Assembly: GCA_036320915.1 (NCBI GenBank)
Contig: JAXBDG010000019.1
Coordinates: forward strand, 186,001 to 250,000
Source of the DNA: Linnemannia elongata
Taxonomy: Eukaryota; Mortierellomycota; Mortierellomycetes; Mortierellales; Mortierellaceae
DNA length: 64,000 nt
Direction: 5' to 3'
Shown in pieces: positions 12,955-24,106 of the stretch. The position numbers were made by a program, and so were the translations under genes. The notes beneath the pieces were generated by a model that saw nothing but the letters and a program-made list of their open reading frames with translations, was not told the DNA's origin and did no database searches. Positions within the stretch are counted from its first letter, which is position 1. Every line of letters starts with the position of its first letter.

Positions 12955-13328
12955 GGTCTACTCTTTGTCCTAGCTTTCTGGTGGCGTCTTGTGGAGTTCG
13001 CTGTGATCAGCTTCAACGCCCTCGAACTCTTAAATACTAAAATGTGAATGTGACTGTCTCATGTCAAAGTGGGTGACGTAGCAGCCACCTTCTGCTTGTG
13101 GGCGAGTTGGGAGACGCGTGCGTTTCGTGTGGGCCAGCCTCAGAGTGTTCTTTTTGACCTGGAGCTGCGTAACCCTTCTGCCGCTTCTTCTTCTTCTTCC
13201 ACAGACCACCAACAAACGACAACCAACAACAAAGCTACAACTACTCACCAGTACCACCGCCAGCAAGTCATTAAACGACAACAGCAAACAAGCAACTCAA
13301 ACCAACTACACACTAAACAAAGAGAGTA
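12955..13328. promoter_or_regulatory. Divergent promoter region THOC3 / RPT4
   Basis: A 374-bp region between two divergent housekeeping genes. It includes a CTTCTTCTTCTTCC tract and CAACAAACGACAACCAACAAC-like A/C-rich leader sequence directly before the RPT4 ATG. No other feature is seen. Confidence 0.5.
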
Positions 13329-15192
13329 ATGGCATCAACCTCTGCACCTGCTCCCGCTGACCCCAGGGCAGCAGCCCTCACCAACTACCGCAAAAAGTTG
13401 TTGGAACATCGCGAAATGGAGACCAAGGTCAAAGACTGTAAGGATACCAAAACACATTCAAAGCTTGCTCTCCTACCTTTTTGGCATTAGGAAGGTGCTT
13501 TTTGCTGTTACATTCATTCTGGATGGTGCTTCTGGAGACTTAACGTTTCTTGTCATGATTCCCCTCGTTTTCTTTTTCTTTTAGTGCGCATGGGTCTTCG
13601 CGATTTGGATCGTCAGTTCAACAAGTCCGAGGACGATATTAAGGCCCTTCAGAGTGTTGGCCAGATCATTGGATCAGTCCTTAAGCAGTTGGACGAGGAT
13701 CGCTGTAAGTGTCCTTCCCGCCACGGACTTGACCATAATCCGGGCACAGACACGTACACTTAAGCAGTGGGCTGACTTTTCAACTCCTTGACCTTTTCTT
13801 GTGCTTGAATAGTTATTATCAAGGCTGCCAGTGGACCTCGTTATGTTGTTGGATGCCGCAATAAGCTGGACAAGTCAAAGCTCAAGCTCGGAACTCGTGT
13901 GGCTCTGGATATGACCACATTCACAATCATGCGTATGCTCCCACGAGAGGTCGACCCAATGGTGTACAGCATGGGCATGGAGGACCCTGGTTCGATCTCA
14001 TTTGCCGGTATTGGAGGACTTAGCGACCAGATCAGAGAGTTGCGTGAGGTAAAGCCCATTATGACTAGTCGCCGTTGTTGAAAGGAGAGCTTTACGGAAA
14101 TATCGGATTACATGAGGACATGAGATGAAGGACGGAGTAACTAATGATAGTTCTCTTTATGATATTGTATCGATCAATAGGTCATTGAGTTGCCATTGAT
14201 GAACCCTGAGCTGTTTGTGCGTGTTGGTATCAAGCCACCCAAGGGAGTGTTGCTGTACGGACCACCAGGAACGGGCAAGACCTTGTTAGCCCGTGCTGTT
14301 GCTAGCACACTCGAGACTAACTTCTTGAAGGTCGTCTCGTCTGCCATTGTCGACAAGTATATCGGAGAGTCTGCCAGAGTCATCAGAGAGATGTTCGGTA
14401 GGTTTTTTCTTTTGGGAATCAGCACAAGTGTCACAAAGTAATATGGATCGAACTATGGTTGCTGCGTGAATGTTTGAGCTGTAATAGCTAACAATTGCCT
14501 CCTCCTGTTATTGTCTTGGGAACGTCCAAATTGGAAATTAAATAGCGTACGCAAGGGAGCACGAACCATGCATTATCTTCATGGACGAAATTGATGCTAT
14601 TGGAGGTCGTCGTTTCTCGGAGGGAAGCTCTGCGGATCGTGAGATTCAGCGTACATTGATGGAGTTGCTGAACCAGATGGATGGCTTCGACCACTTGGGA
14701 CAGACAAAGTTGATCATGGCCACCAACCGACCAGATACATTGGACCCTGCCTTGATGAGACCCGGTCGTTTGGATCGCAAGATCGAGATTCCTCTCCCCA
14801 ACGAGCAAGGACGCATGGAGATTTTGAAGATTCATGCCCTCGGCATCACCAAGCAAGGCGAGATTGGTATGTTTCTCTTTTATGACTGTTTTTGTTAGTC
14901 CCGATGAAAGGGGCTAGTGCTTCTTACTTCTAATGGCATGTGTAAAAGCGAATGGCAACTAACGGTCGTCTTTTCTTCCTTCTATTTCCATTCAAAAATA
15001 GACTACGAGGCTGTGGTCAAGCTGTCGGACGGTTTCAACGGAGCCGATATCCGTAACATCTGCACAGAGGCTGGCATGTTCGCTATCCGTGAGGAACGCG
15101 ACTATGTTGTCCAGGAGGACTTTATGAAGGCCGTCCGTAAAGTAGCGGATGCCAAGAAGCTCGAGGGCAAGCTCGACTATGAGAAGATCTAG
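13329..15192 (+). CDS. RPT4: 26S proteasome regulatory AAA-ATPase Rpt4 (PSMC6)
   Basis: Six exons (13329-13437, 13585-13704, 13813-14048, 14181-14397, 14546-14866, 15002-15192) join in frame to 397 residues. The protein is one of the six ATPases of the 19S base that unfolds ubiquitylated substrates. It has an N-terminal coiled-coil, an OB-fold segment ([22 protein letters not shown]), then the AAA+ module: Walker A GPPGTGKT, Walker [15 protein letters not shown], sensor [19 protein letters not shown], and a C-terminal helical domain ending KLDYEKI. '[21 protein letters not shown]' and the PSMC6-type end distinguish Rpt4 from the other Rpt subunits. Probable polyadenylation signals AATAAA follow at about 15225-15255. 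Confidence 0.97.
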
Positions 15193-15534
15193 ACAGCTGT
15201 CTTCTCTGGGACGGGATGAATAGCAAATAAAACAATTACTTTATGATGAAAATAAACCCGTATAAATACACGCACTCATGTACTTCTATCATGCTATGAG
15301 AGTCGAGATATTCTTTTTTTGTTTGTTTGTTTTTAGTGTTGGCCATGGTACATGGTACATGGTACTGTAATGGTTAGCACGGTTGTTTTGTTGGGCGTGC
15401 ATTGTCTTTTTTTTTTTTTTTTTCTTTCCTTTTTTCGCTCACGCGAACAGGGCGTCCGGCTTTGGCGCTGTTTCGGTTTTGAGAAAGTGAAGGACACGCA
15501 AGGAGGTGGACAGTAGGAGTACAATTTCTACATT

Positions 15535-15573
<39 letters not shown>

Positions 15574-15695
15574 ACGACCAGTGAAGGAAAATTGGGATTT
15601 TAAACAGATGATATGTATATGTAATGTAGTCACCTTGCATTTCGCTTTTCTATTAGTCAAGGTCGGGAATCGAGGAAAGGGGTGGGCAGGAGGCA

Positions 15696-15716
15696 GGGGG
15701 GGGGGGGGGGGGGGGG
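15696..15716. repeat. Poly-G run (21 nt)
   Basis: A G homopolymer preceded by GGAGGCA and followed by GGAAGG. Comparable G runs occur at 36759-36780, 50816-50828 and 59283-59302. Confidence 0.9.
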
Positions 15717-15989
15717 AAGGAAGGGAAGATATGTAGATGGATTAATGAGGACCTCTAATTACCACATCTCCTCCCATTTACTTGCCTTGAGAAAATAGAT
15801 TGTGTTCCCGGATCGAGATTATTCCTGAGGCAGAGGAGGGTAATGAGGTGCAGTGCCCTAAAAGTGAGGGTGAAGGAGGGGACCCTGAACAAAAGGGTAA
15901 GGCAGTAAAACATTTGATCCATGCCACTTGAAGTTGGCAAAGAACGTGAAAGAGGAATAAAACATAGTGAGTTCAGCATGATGTCAAGC

Positions 15990-16026
<37 letters not shown>

Positions 16027-17406
16027 AAGGATAGAAAAGATGCGTGGCACTATCGCAAACTAAGAAGCGAGCGAGGAAGAAAAGGACAACGTGGACCGAG
16101 TCGCGTAAATCGGCGTCTTTACGACAGAAAATGACAAACAAGACGAACGATTTAGAAAGAGAGAGAGAGGGATCAACGTATTGGAAGACTAGGGGATGTC
16201 TGAGGGGTGGTGAAAGGGGGCGAGCAAAAGGATTGTTGCCCTCTTTTTGTAGTTCTCAGACACGAGTAACGAACAAAAACTAGTCAGGTTTTCTGCATAA
16301 TATGCGTCAGATCAAATCGGCGGTTAACATGCCCCCACCCCCTTCCTCCTCCTCCTACTGCAACGAACCCTGTCGAGTCGACGCCTGTTTGAGGTGCAGC
16401 AGGGGAGGAGGGGGTCTTTTGGTCTGGTCAGAGATTCCAGACAAACCATTCGACACAAGCATATTTTTGCGCACCTTTTTGTTACTTCGCGTGGAAGGTT
16501 TTTCCTTTTGACAATGCGATGGAAGGACGAACTGGTCGCAAATTGGCGATCAACACACATAACAAAAAAAATGCGATAACAGAACGGACGGAAATGTTGT
16601 TTACATCTCCATTGCCCCCCTCCCCTCACTAGCTCCCGTTCGGTACGCCAAGAAAGAAAAGGAAGAAATCAGGGCCATGATCGATGGAGGGTGGTAGTGC
16701 ATCGTAAGTATGCTGTTGCTACCCTTTGTCCTTTTTCTCGTTGGGCAATTGCTCATGCAGGTTGAAGGAAAAAAGGGATGAACGAAAGATATGAGAACGT
16801 AATACCAGGAACCCATAGACAAAGTATGGTAGCCAATCTTAAAAAAAACTAGAAAGGAGTTAAACGAAACAACAAACGGGAAAAAGAGAAAAAACAAAGA
16901 ATGAAAAGAAAAAAAGGCTGGGAGTGAATGACTGAGAAGGAAGGAAGGGACCTCAAGAGGCGATAAAAATAGATGAATAGCTTGACAAAAACAGGGTGAA
17001 AGAAAGAAGAAGAGAAGGAAAAGAAAAAATAAAAAACGCCAGATATCCATCCAAGTGAGAAATAACATCGAAGCTGCTTGCTGTCGTTGGGCTGTGGTCT
17101 TTGTAAGGGTTTCTCTTCATTGCTTGGTTATGCTTGTTAGTTGTGTCCATGATATCGTGATCACACTTCAGGCCATGCGGCAAGTCTGTTTGTGGCATAA
17201 CTCTTCTTTTTTTTTCTTTCGCACTTTCTTTTTTTTTTTCCTTTTCTTTCTTTTCTTTCTTTTCTTTTCTTGTCTTCCTCTTTTCCTTTTCTTTTTGCCT
17301 GTCATCTTCATCCACACATCCATATATCCCTTGTCTGGTTCCCTCACCCTCTCTCTTTCTCTCTCTTCTCCTCCTCTCTTCCTCCCTTCCCTCTCTTGCT
17401 TTCCTT

Positions 17407-17410
<4 letters not shown>

Positions 17411-17474
<64 letters not shown>
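17411..17474 (+). repeat. (CT)n microsatellite, about 32 units
   Basis: Uninterrupted CT dinucleotide repeat of about 64 bp inside a longer homopyrimidine region. Shorter CT arrays lie at 17922-17944 and 18392-18452; the last grades into CTCTAT units. Confidence 0.95.
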
Positions 17475-17478
<4 letters not shown>

Positions 17479-18391
17479 ACTCTTGTTCACCTTCCTTCAT
17501 CTATCTCTCCCATACTTCCCCATTCCCTTTTCCTTTCCTTCTCACTTTTCCCTTCCTGATACACCCTATCCACCCCCCTCGCCTGGTTGAATTGTTTCGG
17601 TAAAAATAAATCTATCACTGATCACCCCTCATTTTCCCCATCCATAACCATTTGACAGGTTTCTCCACCGTTTTTCAGGAACAGACCCGATTCACATAAA
17701 TGCACTTAGTGTGCTTTCCTCTCCTTTCTTCTTCTTCTGGTTTCTTCATTCTTTTGCTCCTCTCTCCCTCTTTATGTGCGTATGTGTATATTGCATCGAT
17801 CAATAATAACAAATCAAGTCTTCCTCCGCACACTCTCTTTCTTTCTTACTTTCTTTCCCTATCTCCTCTTCTCCCCTCCGCCCAACTGCAACTCCCTGCA
17901 CAGCTCCAAATCCAGCTCCCATTCTCTCTCTCTCTCTCTCTCTCCTCTTCTTTCCAACAGCAGCAACCCAACATCAACACCGCCAACACCGCCAACACCT
18001 CCACCTCACTCGACACCAATCACAAGTATGTGTTCAACCCATACTGGATCTCACCTCCCCCTCCCCTTCTCAATGCTCATGCTGTGCTCTCATTCATTCC
18101 AGACACTTTTCCTCACCTTGGCCTCTCACATTCTCACACACACACACACAGCACCACCACCACCGCCACTACTACTACCACAACCAATCCCGCTTCCTTT
18201 GCCTTCAACCTAGAATGACCAGAAACAACAGGCTCATTCGAAGGTTGTTCCTCACTTCGATCTCCAACCCTCTTTTTCTCGATTGTCCACAGCACTTATA
18301 TATCACCAATCAAAGTGCTCTCACTATCGTACCCACCATACCCACTCCTTTTGACAATCCCTCCCCGTCGCTCTGTGTGCAACATACCCTA

Positions 18392-18433
<42 letters not shown>

Positions 18434-19349
18434 ATCTCTATCTCTATCTCTCAGTCGCTCTCTCTATTTTTTACTTTTTTACGCCCGCTTTTGCTTTTGG
18501 CTATGTCAACAACAGTGTCTGTCTAACGTTACGCCATCCATCCTATCACATCTTATCCTCCATCCACTCCCCTTACCTCAATCGCTCCTTTCTTTCTGCT
18601 TGTCTAAACCCATTCCTTTTTCCTTCAACCGAGTGGTCCGTTCACTTACACCTACAAAGAAAAAAATTGGCTGCGCTCTTACGAGCTGTAAACACACACC
18701 CAGCCCCTCTGTTTCTTTTATTTTTGAGTGTGGATACGTGTACTTCTGAGTTCCCTTGTTCTCATTGAACCAAATTGAACAAAAGACCGCTTATTAGCAC
18801 CATCATTCACGATATGAACAATTGGGCAGCGTCATATCTACTTTTGTTTTTTATTTTTCTTTCCCGACTGTCCGAGTCGTACTTTTGGGATATCCATTCG
18901 AATCTCAACAGGATAAAGGACAAGAGGGAAAGAAAGAAAGAAAGAAAAAAAAAGCCGTTGTTCATTCTGGTATTAACATTCGATCGACATTTCCATTTTC
19001 TTTCTTCTTTCTCTTTGTTGTTAGCAACAATAGCATCATCCAGCCTTTCGTTTATTCATTTAGGAGAAAAGCGAATCCAGCTGCTTGTGTGCCTCTTTGG
19101 GTATCTCTCCCAAACCAGGCGCAATTATTTCATCTGATCCTTGTCTCCCTTTGACCCCTTTACAACGACCCTTTTTCCCCCTTTTCCCTGTCGTTTCATA
19201 CAAAGTGAGATCCCGAATCGACTGTCCTCCTTCTTGATTTTTATTCCTTGTTCAGTTTTCCCTGGGCAACTTTCTTCCCTTCTCTTCTCCTTCCTTGCTT
19301 CTACTCCACTTCCAATCGACAATCAACGCACACCTACACACTATACACC

Positions 19350-20630
19350 ATGGTTAAACCACGTCGGGTAGCAAGCTTCTACTCCAAGGCTGTATCCGCC
19401 TTCTTCCTCGCCACCCCCCTACTACTGCTTGGTCTCTCGCCTTCAACCGTCGAAGCAGCTTGTCCGACCTGCCAATATGTAGATGACCTGCTAAAGCCAT
19501 GCAAAACTAAGCTCGATATTCTTACGTGGTCCGGATACATGGTTTACCAGTAAGTCTCCTGTCTGACCTGACCCATTGGATTAATTGGGATCGGTATGTT
19601 CTTTGTGAAGAATGTCCTCATAGGTTTGCTGACCAATTTGCTGCACTACCAATCTTCATTCAATTCAACCGATAGGCCAACGGATTTGCAAGCTCCCTGC
19701 GCCTGCAACCAAAACTACTACGGCATGGTACATATTCTAGATATGAATCAATTTACCACTCGTCTCATCTGAGAATAACCAGACTACATGGCTTAACGAG
19801 TGAAATCAACCAATAATGAATGTTGTGTTAACTTATTCTCCTACTTCCCGTTTGACCGTCAATAGATCAATAGTTGCCTGACATGCGAAACCTCTACATC
19901 GGCCAACTACACCGTCGCGCCAATAGATCTGTACAAGGCCGTCTGCTTGTCGCAAAACCAGGTCTGGAAGGACATAAACAACCCCAATGGAACCGTCACC
20001 ACCACAACAACCACACCCACTAAAACTGCATCTTCCACAACAACAACCATCTCCCCCTCAGGCCTGGATGGAGGCAACACTGGATCTTCATCAAGTCTCT
20101 CCAATGGCGCCATTGCTGGAATTGTGGTCTCCGTGATCGCCTTGATCGTTGCCTTATCGGTTGCAGCCTATGTCTACTCGAGGCGGCGGCGGGAACATGT
20201 CGCAGCAGACGAAGACCTGGACGAGTACAAATACAACACCAACTCACGCGACTCGTACATGGATGGCTCTCTCCCTCAGTACACCGGTCAGATCCAACCT
20301 GTCTTGCCTCCCATTTCGAAGATTTCGTAAGTGTTTTAATATGTTTCCGCTACTGCCTTTTTAACCCAGGGGCTCTCAGATTGATACATCAGTGCTCGTT
20401 GCAGAAAAGATTATGAGTGTAGGTCTTGTTTCACGTTTTAATTGATCTTCCCCTCCTTTTTTTTGCTTAACACTTTTTGTGTATATAGTAACTTGCGTGT
20501 CATGAACCCTGACAGCGACGACGAGGCCGGTGGAGCAGCCCCTACTCGTCCTCCACAGCAGCAAGCGAGCTTCGAAGTGAACCGCACCTCATCTCCAGGA
20601 TGGCGTCGTGGCAGCTTTGACGATGATTGA
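19350..20630 (+). CDS. Cys-rich single-pass membrane protein of unknown function
   Basis: Four exons (19350-19549, 19676-19727, 19866-20326, 20489-20630) give 284 residues. I do not recognise a named family. An N-terminal signal peptide (hydrophobic AFFLATPLLLLGL, probable cleavage after VEA) is followed by a compact ectodomain of about 90 residues with eight cysteines in the order CxxC, C, CxC, CxxC, C. Next come a Thr/Ser-rich, probably O-glycosylated stalk, one transmembrane helix (AIAGIVVSVIALIVALSVAAYVY) with an RRRR stop-transfer, and a cytoplasmic tail with Tyr- and Pro-rich motifs (PQYTGQ, PVLPPI) and an acidic end. The architecture suggests a cell-surface sensor or wall-associated glycoprotein; that role is inference. 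It stands alone in a repeat-rich stretch. Confidence 0.8.
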
Positions 20631-20963
20631 AAGCAAAGAAAATCGACACGGCGCTATTAATATTTTCTTTGCCCTTTGGCTCCTTCCCGCATCTATCCCA
20701 TCGATCATATCTTTTTCTTGTCCATAGCCGAAAAAAAACACACAATAGTCCCTAGTCACACACACTATTATTACTTGTATCTCCCTTGTACCTACCACTG
20801 TAAAGCACAAAAAAAAACACAAGCAAAAAATCACACCGAAAACAAGAATAAATACCACCCAAAGAACGAATTGCATTTCCTAACATCTTTCCTACATATC
20901 TGCTCGTGGGCGTTACCTGAAGACCACTACCTGCTATCATCGAACTAACTCTTTTCCTCTAGG

Positions 20964-21269
20964 TCATCTACAGAGATAGTGTTTTCTGCCTTCCAAAAAT
21001 TACAAAATGGTATGAAAATCAAGTACTTTTATCAGTTCAGTGAAATTGAGATGGTAGATGCCTGCGTTTTGCCTGACGGTGAGCAGCAAGTGACTCTGAA
21101 ACGAAGATATGCTGGTGCAATGGTCCTTAGGCAAGGCGTCCAGGCAAACCATATTTGTGTTTATTGGAGTCCCAATCCAGACAAAAAGAGTGAGCAATCC
21201 ATGATTCGTTATGACATTGATCAGTGGAAAGAATTTTTCAACGTCGCCAGCGGTGCAGCGGGCCTGTGA
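20964..21269 (+). other. Possible 3' exon or gene remnant, unknown protein
   Basis: An open frame of about 100 codons follows a plausible acceptor (CTCTAG at about 20962) and ends at TGA 21267-21269. The first ATG in frame is near 21012. The composition looks protein-like, not low-complexity (segments such as QVTLKRRYAGAMVL and NHICVYWSPNPDKK), but I recognise no family and see no convincing upstream exons. It could be a short gene, the last exon of a degraded gene, or chance. Confidence 0.3.
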
Positions 21270-21529
21270 ACCCGTTGTTAAATCGTGATCACTCTTCCTA
21301 AAAGAAAATTTACACGAAAATAAAGAGAAGTTTCTTGTGTGGCTTGCGCTCAATTTTTTTTGGAATAGTGGAATTCTTTTATTTGCATGCGTCTCTCTCC
21401 ATTACTTTTAAGGAGACGATCATCTATCGTACCTTAAGAGACGATCACCAATTGCCTTATTTACTTACACTCTTAGTTAACATATGCGATGCCAGTTCTC
21501 CTCTCTCGCTCTCTCCATCACTTTGCTGC

Positions 21530-21645
21530 CCTGTTATTACTCTCTTATTTAATCTACTTGACGCCAAATGTCATACTCTTATGACCCTCTTATTAACTCT
21601 TACTTACACTGTTATTACACTCTTATTTAATCTAGTTGACACCAA
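21530..21645 (+). repeat. Two diverged direct repeats of about 38 bp
   Basis: The segment beginning near 21530 (CTGTTATTACTCTCTTATTT...TTGACGCCAA) recurs near 21607 with a few substitutions (CTGTTATTACACTCTTATTT...TTGACACCAA). The copies lie about 76 bp apart, directly before a CT microsatellite at about 21653-21698. Confidence 0.75.
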
Positions 21646-21653
21646 TTCCCCAA

Positions 21654-21702
<49 letters not shown>

Positions 21703-21802
21703 ATCTACCCTCCATAACAACCCACTCAAACATGTCGCACTCACAGAACAGCCTCGTGTTGTCGCAGGCTCTACAGAGCAGCCTCGTGTTGTTTCGGCAT
21801 CG

Positions 21803-22105
21803 ATGAAGCCGGTCCCTACAACGACGCAGCTGTTGCTCTGCCCTGTCTGCAGTCAACCCTTTAAACCAAGTAAGAACGAGAACTCTAACTTGCGCCGTCA
21901 TATAAAGAACATTCACAAAATGTCACCAACAATGCACCCCCGCAAGTGCAAATGGGACTCGATACCTGGCGGTCGCATCAAAGACGACAAGGACCGCAAT
22001 GAGCGCATTCGCAAGAGCAAACGTCTTTGGGCCCGCAAGACCCGTCTCCGTCGCAAGGCCGAGGAAGCAGCCTTAGGGTTGTGCATGCTCAGTCAGGCGG
22101 TCTAA
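21803..22105 (+). CDS. Small C2H2 zinc-finger protein
   Basis: From the first in-frame ATG at 21803 this is a 100-residue basic protein. It carries one C2H2 finger, CPVCSQPF...NLRRHIKNIH (C-x2-C, then H-x4-H), followed by a conserved-looking basic segment (KCKWDSIPGGRIKDDKDR) and an Arg/Lys-rich tail that could bind DNA or act as a nuclear signal. The frame stays open upstream across a CT microsatellite and a duplicated CAGCCTCGTGTTGT unit, so an upstream exon or start cannot be excluded. The single finger and short length suggest a lineage-specific DNA-binding protein or a fragment of a longer one. Target and function are unknown. Confidence 0.55.
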   Translation: MKPVPTTTQLLLCPVCSQPFKPSKNENSNLRRHIKNIHKMSPTMHPRKCKWDSIPGGRIKDDKDRNERIRKSKRLWARKTRLRRKAEEAALGLCMLSQAV

Positions 22106-22687
22106 GGCAAAGGTTGCCCCCCTCCACAACCAAAGCGAACGCAAAACGCTCCCCTCCCCCCCCCCCCCCAGTTGGCGTCAGAAAAATTATACTAATAATA
22201 ATAGGAGAATCTGATGCTGATTGCTGATTGCATTCTTTGTGTCGGCTAAGATACTATGTCCATGTGCCCCAATATCAGAGCAGCGGAAAGGGAGGTCCAA
22301 TTCTCACAGAGTGTGACAGCAGCGAGAATGCAGAGAGGTAAAGTGCGAAAAGTGCAAGGCTGCCGTCACCAAAAATAACCCACCAAAATCACGCTCGGCT
22401 CTTAAGGTTACACCAATGCAGCCACAATGAGCCACGAAATAGCCACTCTATCAGTTAAATACCGTAAAAGATATTAATAATAAGAGAGAGAGACCACACG
22501 CCCAGAAACATACACTCGCCAGCATTTGCAAGTACTTGACCAAGAGGGCAAACTTGGGACAAACAAGGACGAGGCAGAAACTCTCCCGACATGCGTTGTA
22601 GGATCCTATTCTTCGGAAATAATAGTTAACCGAACTAATTTGATGAAGAAATGGATGGTGCTATCTTTTTTATTGTGACGCCGTCCA
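22106..22687. other. Gene-free stretch with repeat motif
   Basis: No gene is seen. It contains a C run (22156-22169) and, at about 22456-22496, the motif TACCGTAAAAGAT followed by AATAATAAGAGAGAGAGA. This motif recurs in near-identical form at about 23808-23845 on the other side of the secreted-protein gene. Confidence 0.5.
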
Positions 22688-23239
22688 CTACAGTACTTCG
22701 TGGAAGACGACTTTGCCCCAGGCTCGCGAGTCTCCATCACCTTTGTCGAATACGTCATACTGGGCCATAGTGCACTCGTTGCTAGAATCCAGTACGGCAT
22801 TGAAAACCATTTCGGCAACCTTTTCGGCAGACACTTCATAGTGGTCTTCGATATTAACCATTACTTCGGAGTTATAGCCGTTGGACATAAGGATCCGGGT
22901 AGTCAAACTCCAAACACGACCGACCAGTTTGTGTTTACTGTCCCAATCTTGCAAGAACGAATTCTGGAAGGATTGGGCAAGCATTTTGGCAGCGACTACG
23001 CCACCCTTCCACGCGCGGATGGTAAAAAAGGGCGATTTGGCGAGATGGGTTCCGCCATTGTTACCGCGCTTGACCAGGCCAGTGACGTCTCTCTTGGCGA
23101 TGAGGTCCTCGGGTAAGATAGCAGAGACATTGGCGGTCTTGAGAGAGGGTGATTCGACCGACTGGGATGAGATAGGGACGGGGCTGGCGACGGCAACGGC
23201 AACGACGGCGGCAACGACGGCGAACAAAGAGATCTTCAT
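22688..23239 (-). CDS. Secreted pro-protein with dibasic (Kex2-type) sites
   Basis: An intronless frame of 183 residues. MKISLFAVVAAVVAVAVASP is a textbook signal peptide. Two Lys-Arg dipeptides (AKR/D and VKR/G, near residues 50-58) look like Kex2 processing sites that would remove a pro-region and release a mature part of about 125 residues. The mature part is moderately hydrophobic with a few Trp residues, has a single Cys in CTMAQYDVF, and shows no enzyme motif I recognise. The gene is flanked on both sides by the same repeat motif and lies in the sparse 15-25 kb region. It could be a secreted effector-like or defence protein; that is inference from export signals and context only. Confidence 0.75.
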   Translation of the reverse strand: MKISLFAVVAAVVAVAVASPVPISSQSVESPSLKTANVSAILPEDLIAKRDVTGLVKRGNNGGTHLAKSPFFTIRAWKGGVVAAKMLAQSFQNSFLQDWDSKHKLVGRVWSLTTRILMSNGYNSEVMVNIEDHYEVSAEKVAEMVFNAVLDSSNECTMAQYDVFDKGDGDSRAWGKVVFHEVL

Positions 23240-24106
23240 TTTGAGTGACTTGAGAGGAGTTGGTTCGAGGAGTGATTGCTGGTTAGAAATATGAGAACAA
23301 TGTGGGCAACAACAGGTCCATTATATAGCCCCCTCATGTTCTATTCCGCAATCGTAAACTTTCATCAGAGATTGATGCTTTCCAGGATGTATACCGCGAC
23401 GAGCTTTAGTCCGAGTTAAAAATGAGAGAGCAGCAGATTCTTCCCAAAGAACATATGTCCTTGATTTGACTTTTAAAGTCGTTACAGGTAGAACCAAGCT
23501 CGTTTTTGTGCTCTCATAGTTCAGCCTTCTGAATTATTAACCGTTCTGTGATACCGGGATAGATTGTACCATACACTCTTCTATAATATAGGTGGCGCCA
23601 CTTCCTTGCACAGAGCCAGAAAAAGAGAAGGTAGGAGAGAAAACAGAGTTTCTGGGAAGGTGACAATGGTGGAGGGGAAGAGGGAAAGGAAGCATTGTAT
23701 GGGAAGAGAAGGTAGAAAATTACATGGCGTCAGAACATAGAAAAATTACATAGGGACAGAACAGAGAAAAATTACAAGAGGACAGAACCTAGAAAAAACG
23801 ACCATTTTAAATACCGTAAAAGATAATAAGAGAGAGAGATAGAGAGGGTTACTCTAGCTTTATAGCTGGTATGTTTAAATACGTGTAAATGCACTAGGGT
23901 TTTAATGAGGACACCATCTAATCTAAGCATAGCCCTCATTGATGATTGCCTCTTCCCCCCTATTCATCCCTTGTCTTCCCTCATCTCCTCCCATGCTCCT
24001 CCCTGTAAAAAAAATATGGTTGGGTTGCTGGTTGTGGGTTTGCGGTTGCTGGTTGTGGGTTTGTTGTTGCTTGGTTGCTTGATATACTACTGTCCCCCTC
24101 GTCCAC
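23240..24106. other. Gene-free stretch with short tandem repeats
   Basis: No gene is seen. It holds the upstream region of the secreted-protein gene, then a three-copy tandem repeat at about 23711-23795, the TACCGTAAAAGAT motif at about 23808, and two copies of a GGTTGCTGGTTGTGGGTTT unit at about 24020-24062. Confidence 0.5.
23711..23795 (+). repeat. Three-copy tandem repeat, period about 26-28 bp
   Basis: Units start with GAAAAATTACA and end with GGACAGAAC or similar. Successive copies differ by a few bases (ATGGCGTCAGAACATA, ATAGGGACAGAACAGA, AGAGGACAGAACCTA). Confidence 0.75.

Larger units (their letters stand above)
15193..19349. other. 4.2-kb gene-free, low-complexity region
   Basis: No credible protein gene is visible on either strand. 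The long open frames here translate to monotonous Ser/Leu/Phe or Lys/Arg strings that come from simple sequence. Contents in order: the RPT4 3' end, poly-A runs at 15536-15571 and 15992-16024, a 21-G run at 15696-15716, a purine-rich plus strand from about 15660 to 17040, then a pyrimidine-rich plus strand from about 17200 to 18650 with CT microsatellites. The last 700 bp may be the leader of the membrane-protein gene starting at 19350. Confidence 0.6.

Noticed and set aside
16601..17068. 155-codon minus-strand open frame rich in Phe/Leu/Ser
   Set aside because: Comes from a purine-rich plus strand (simple sequence); no signal or domain that is not explained by composition.
17055..18749. Several overlapping plus-strand open frames of 100-180 codons
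   Set aside because: All are translations of CT microsatellites and C/T-rich leader sequence (Ser-Leu-Ser-Leu runs).
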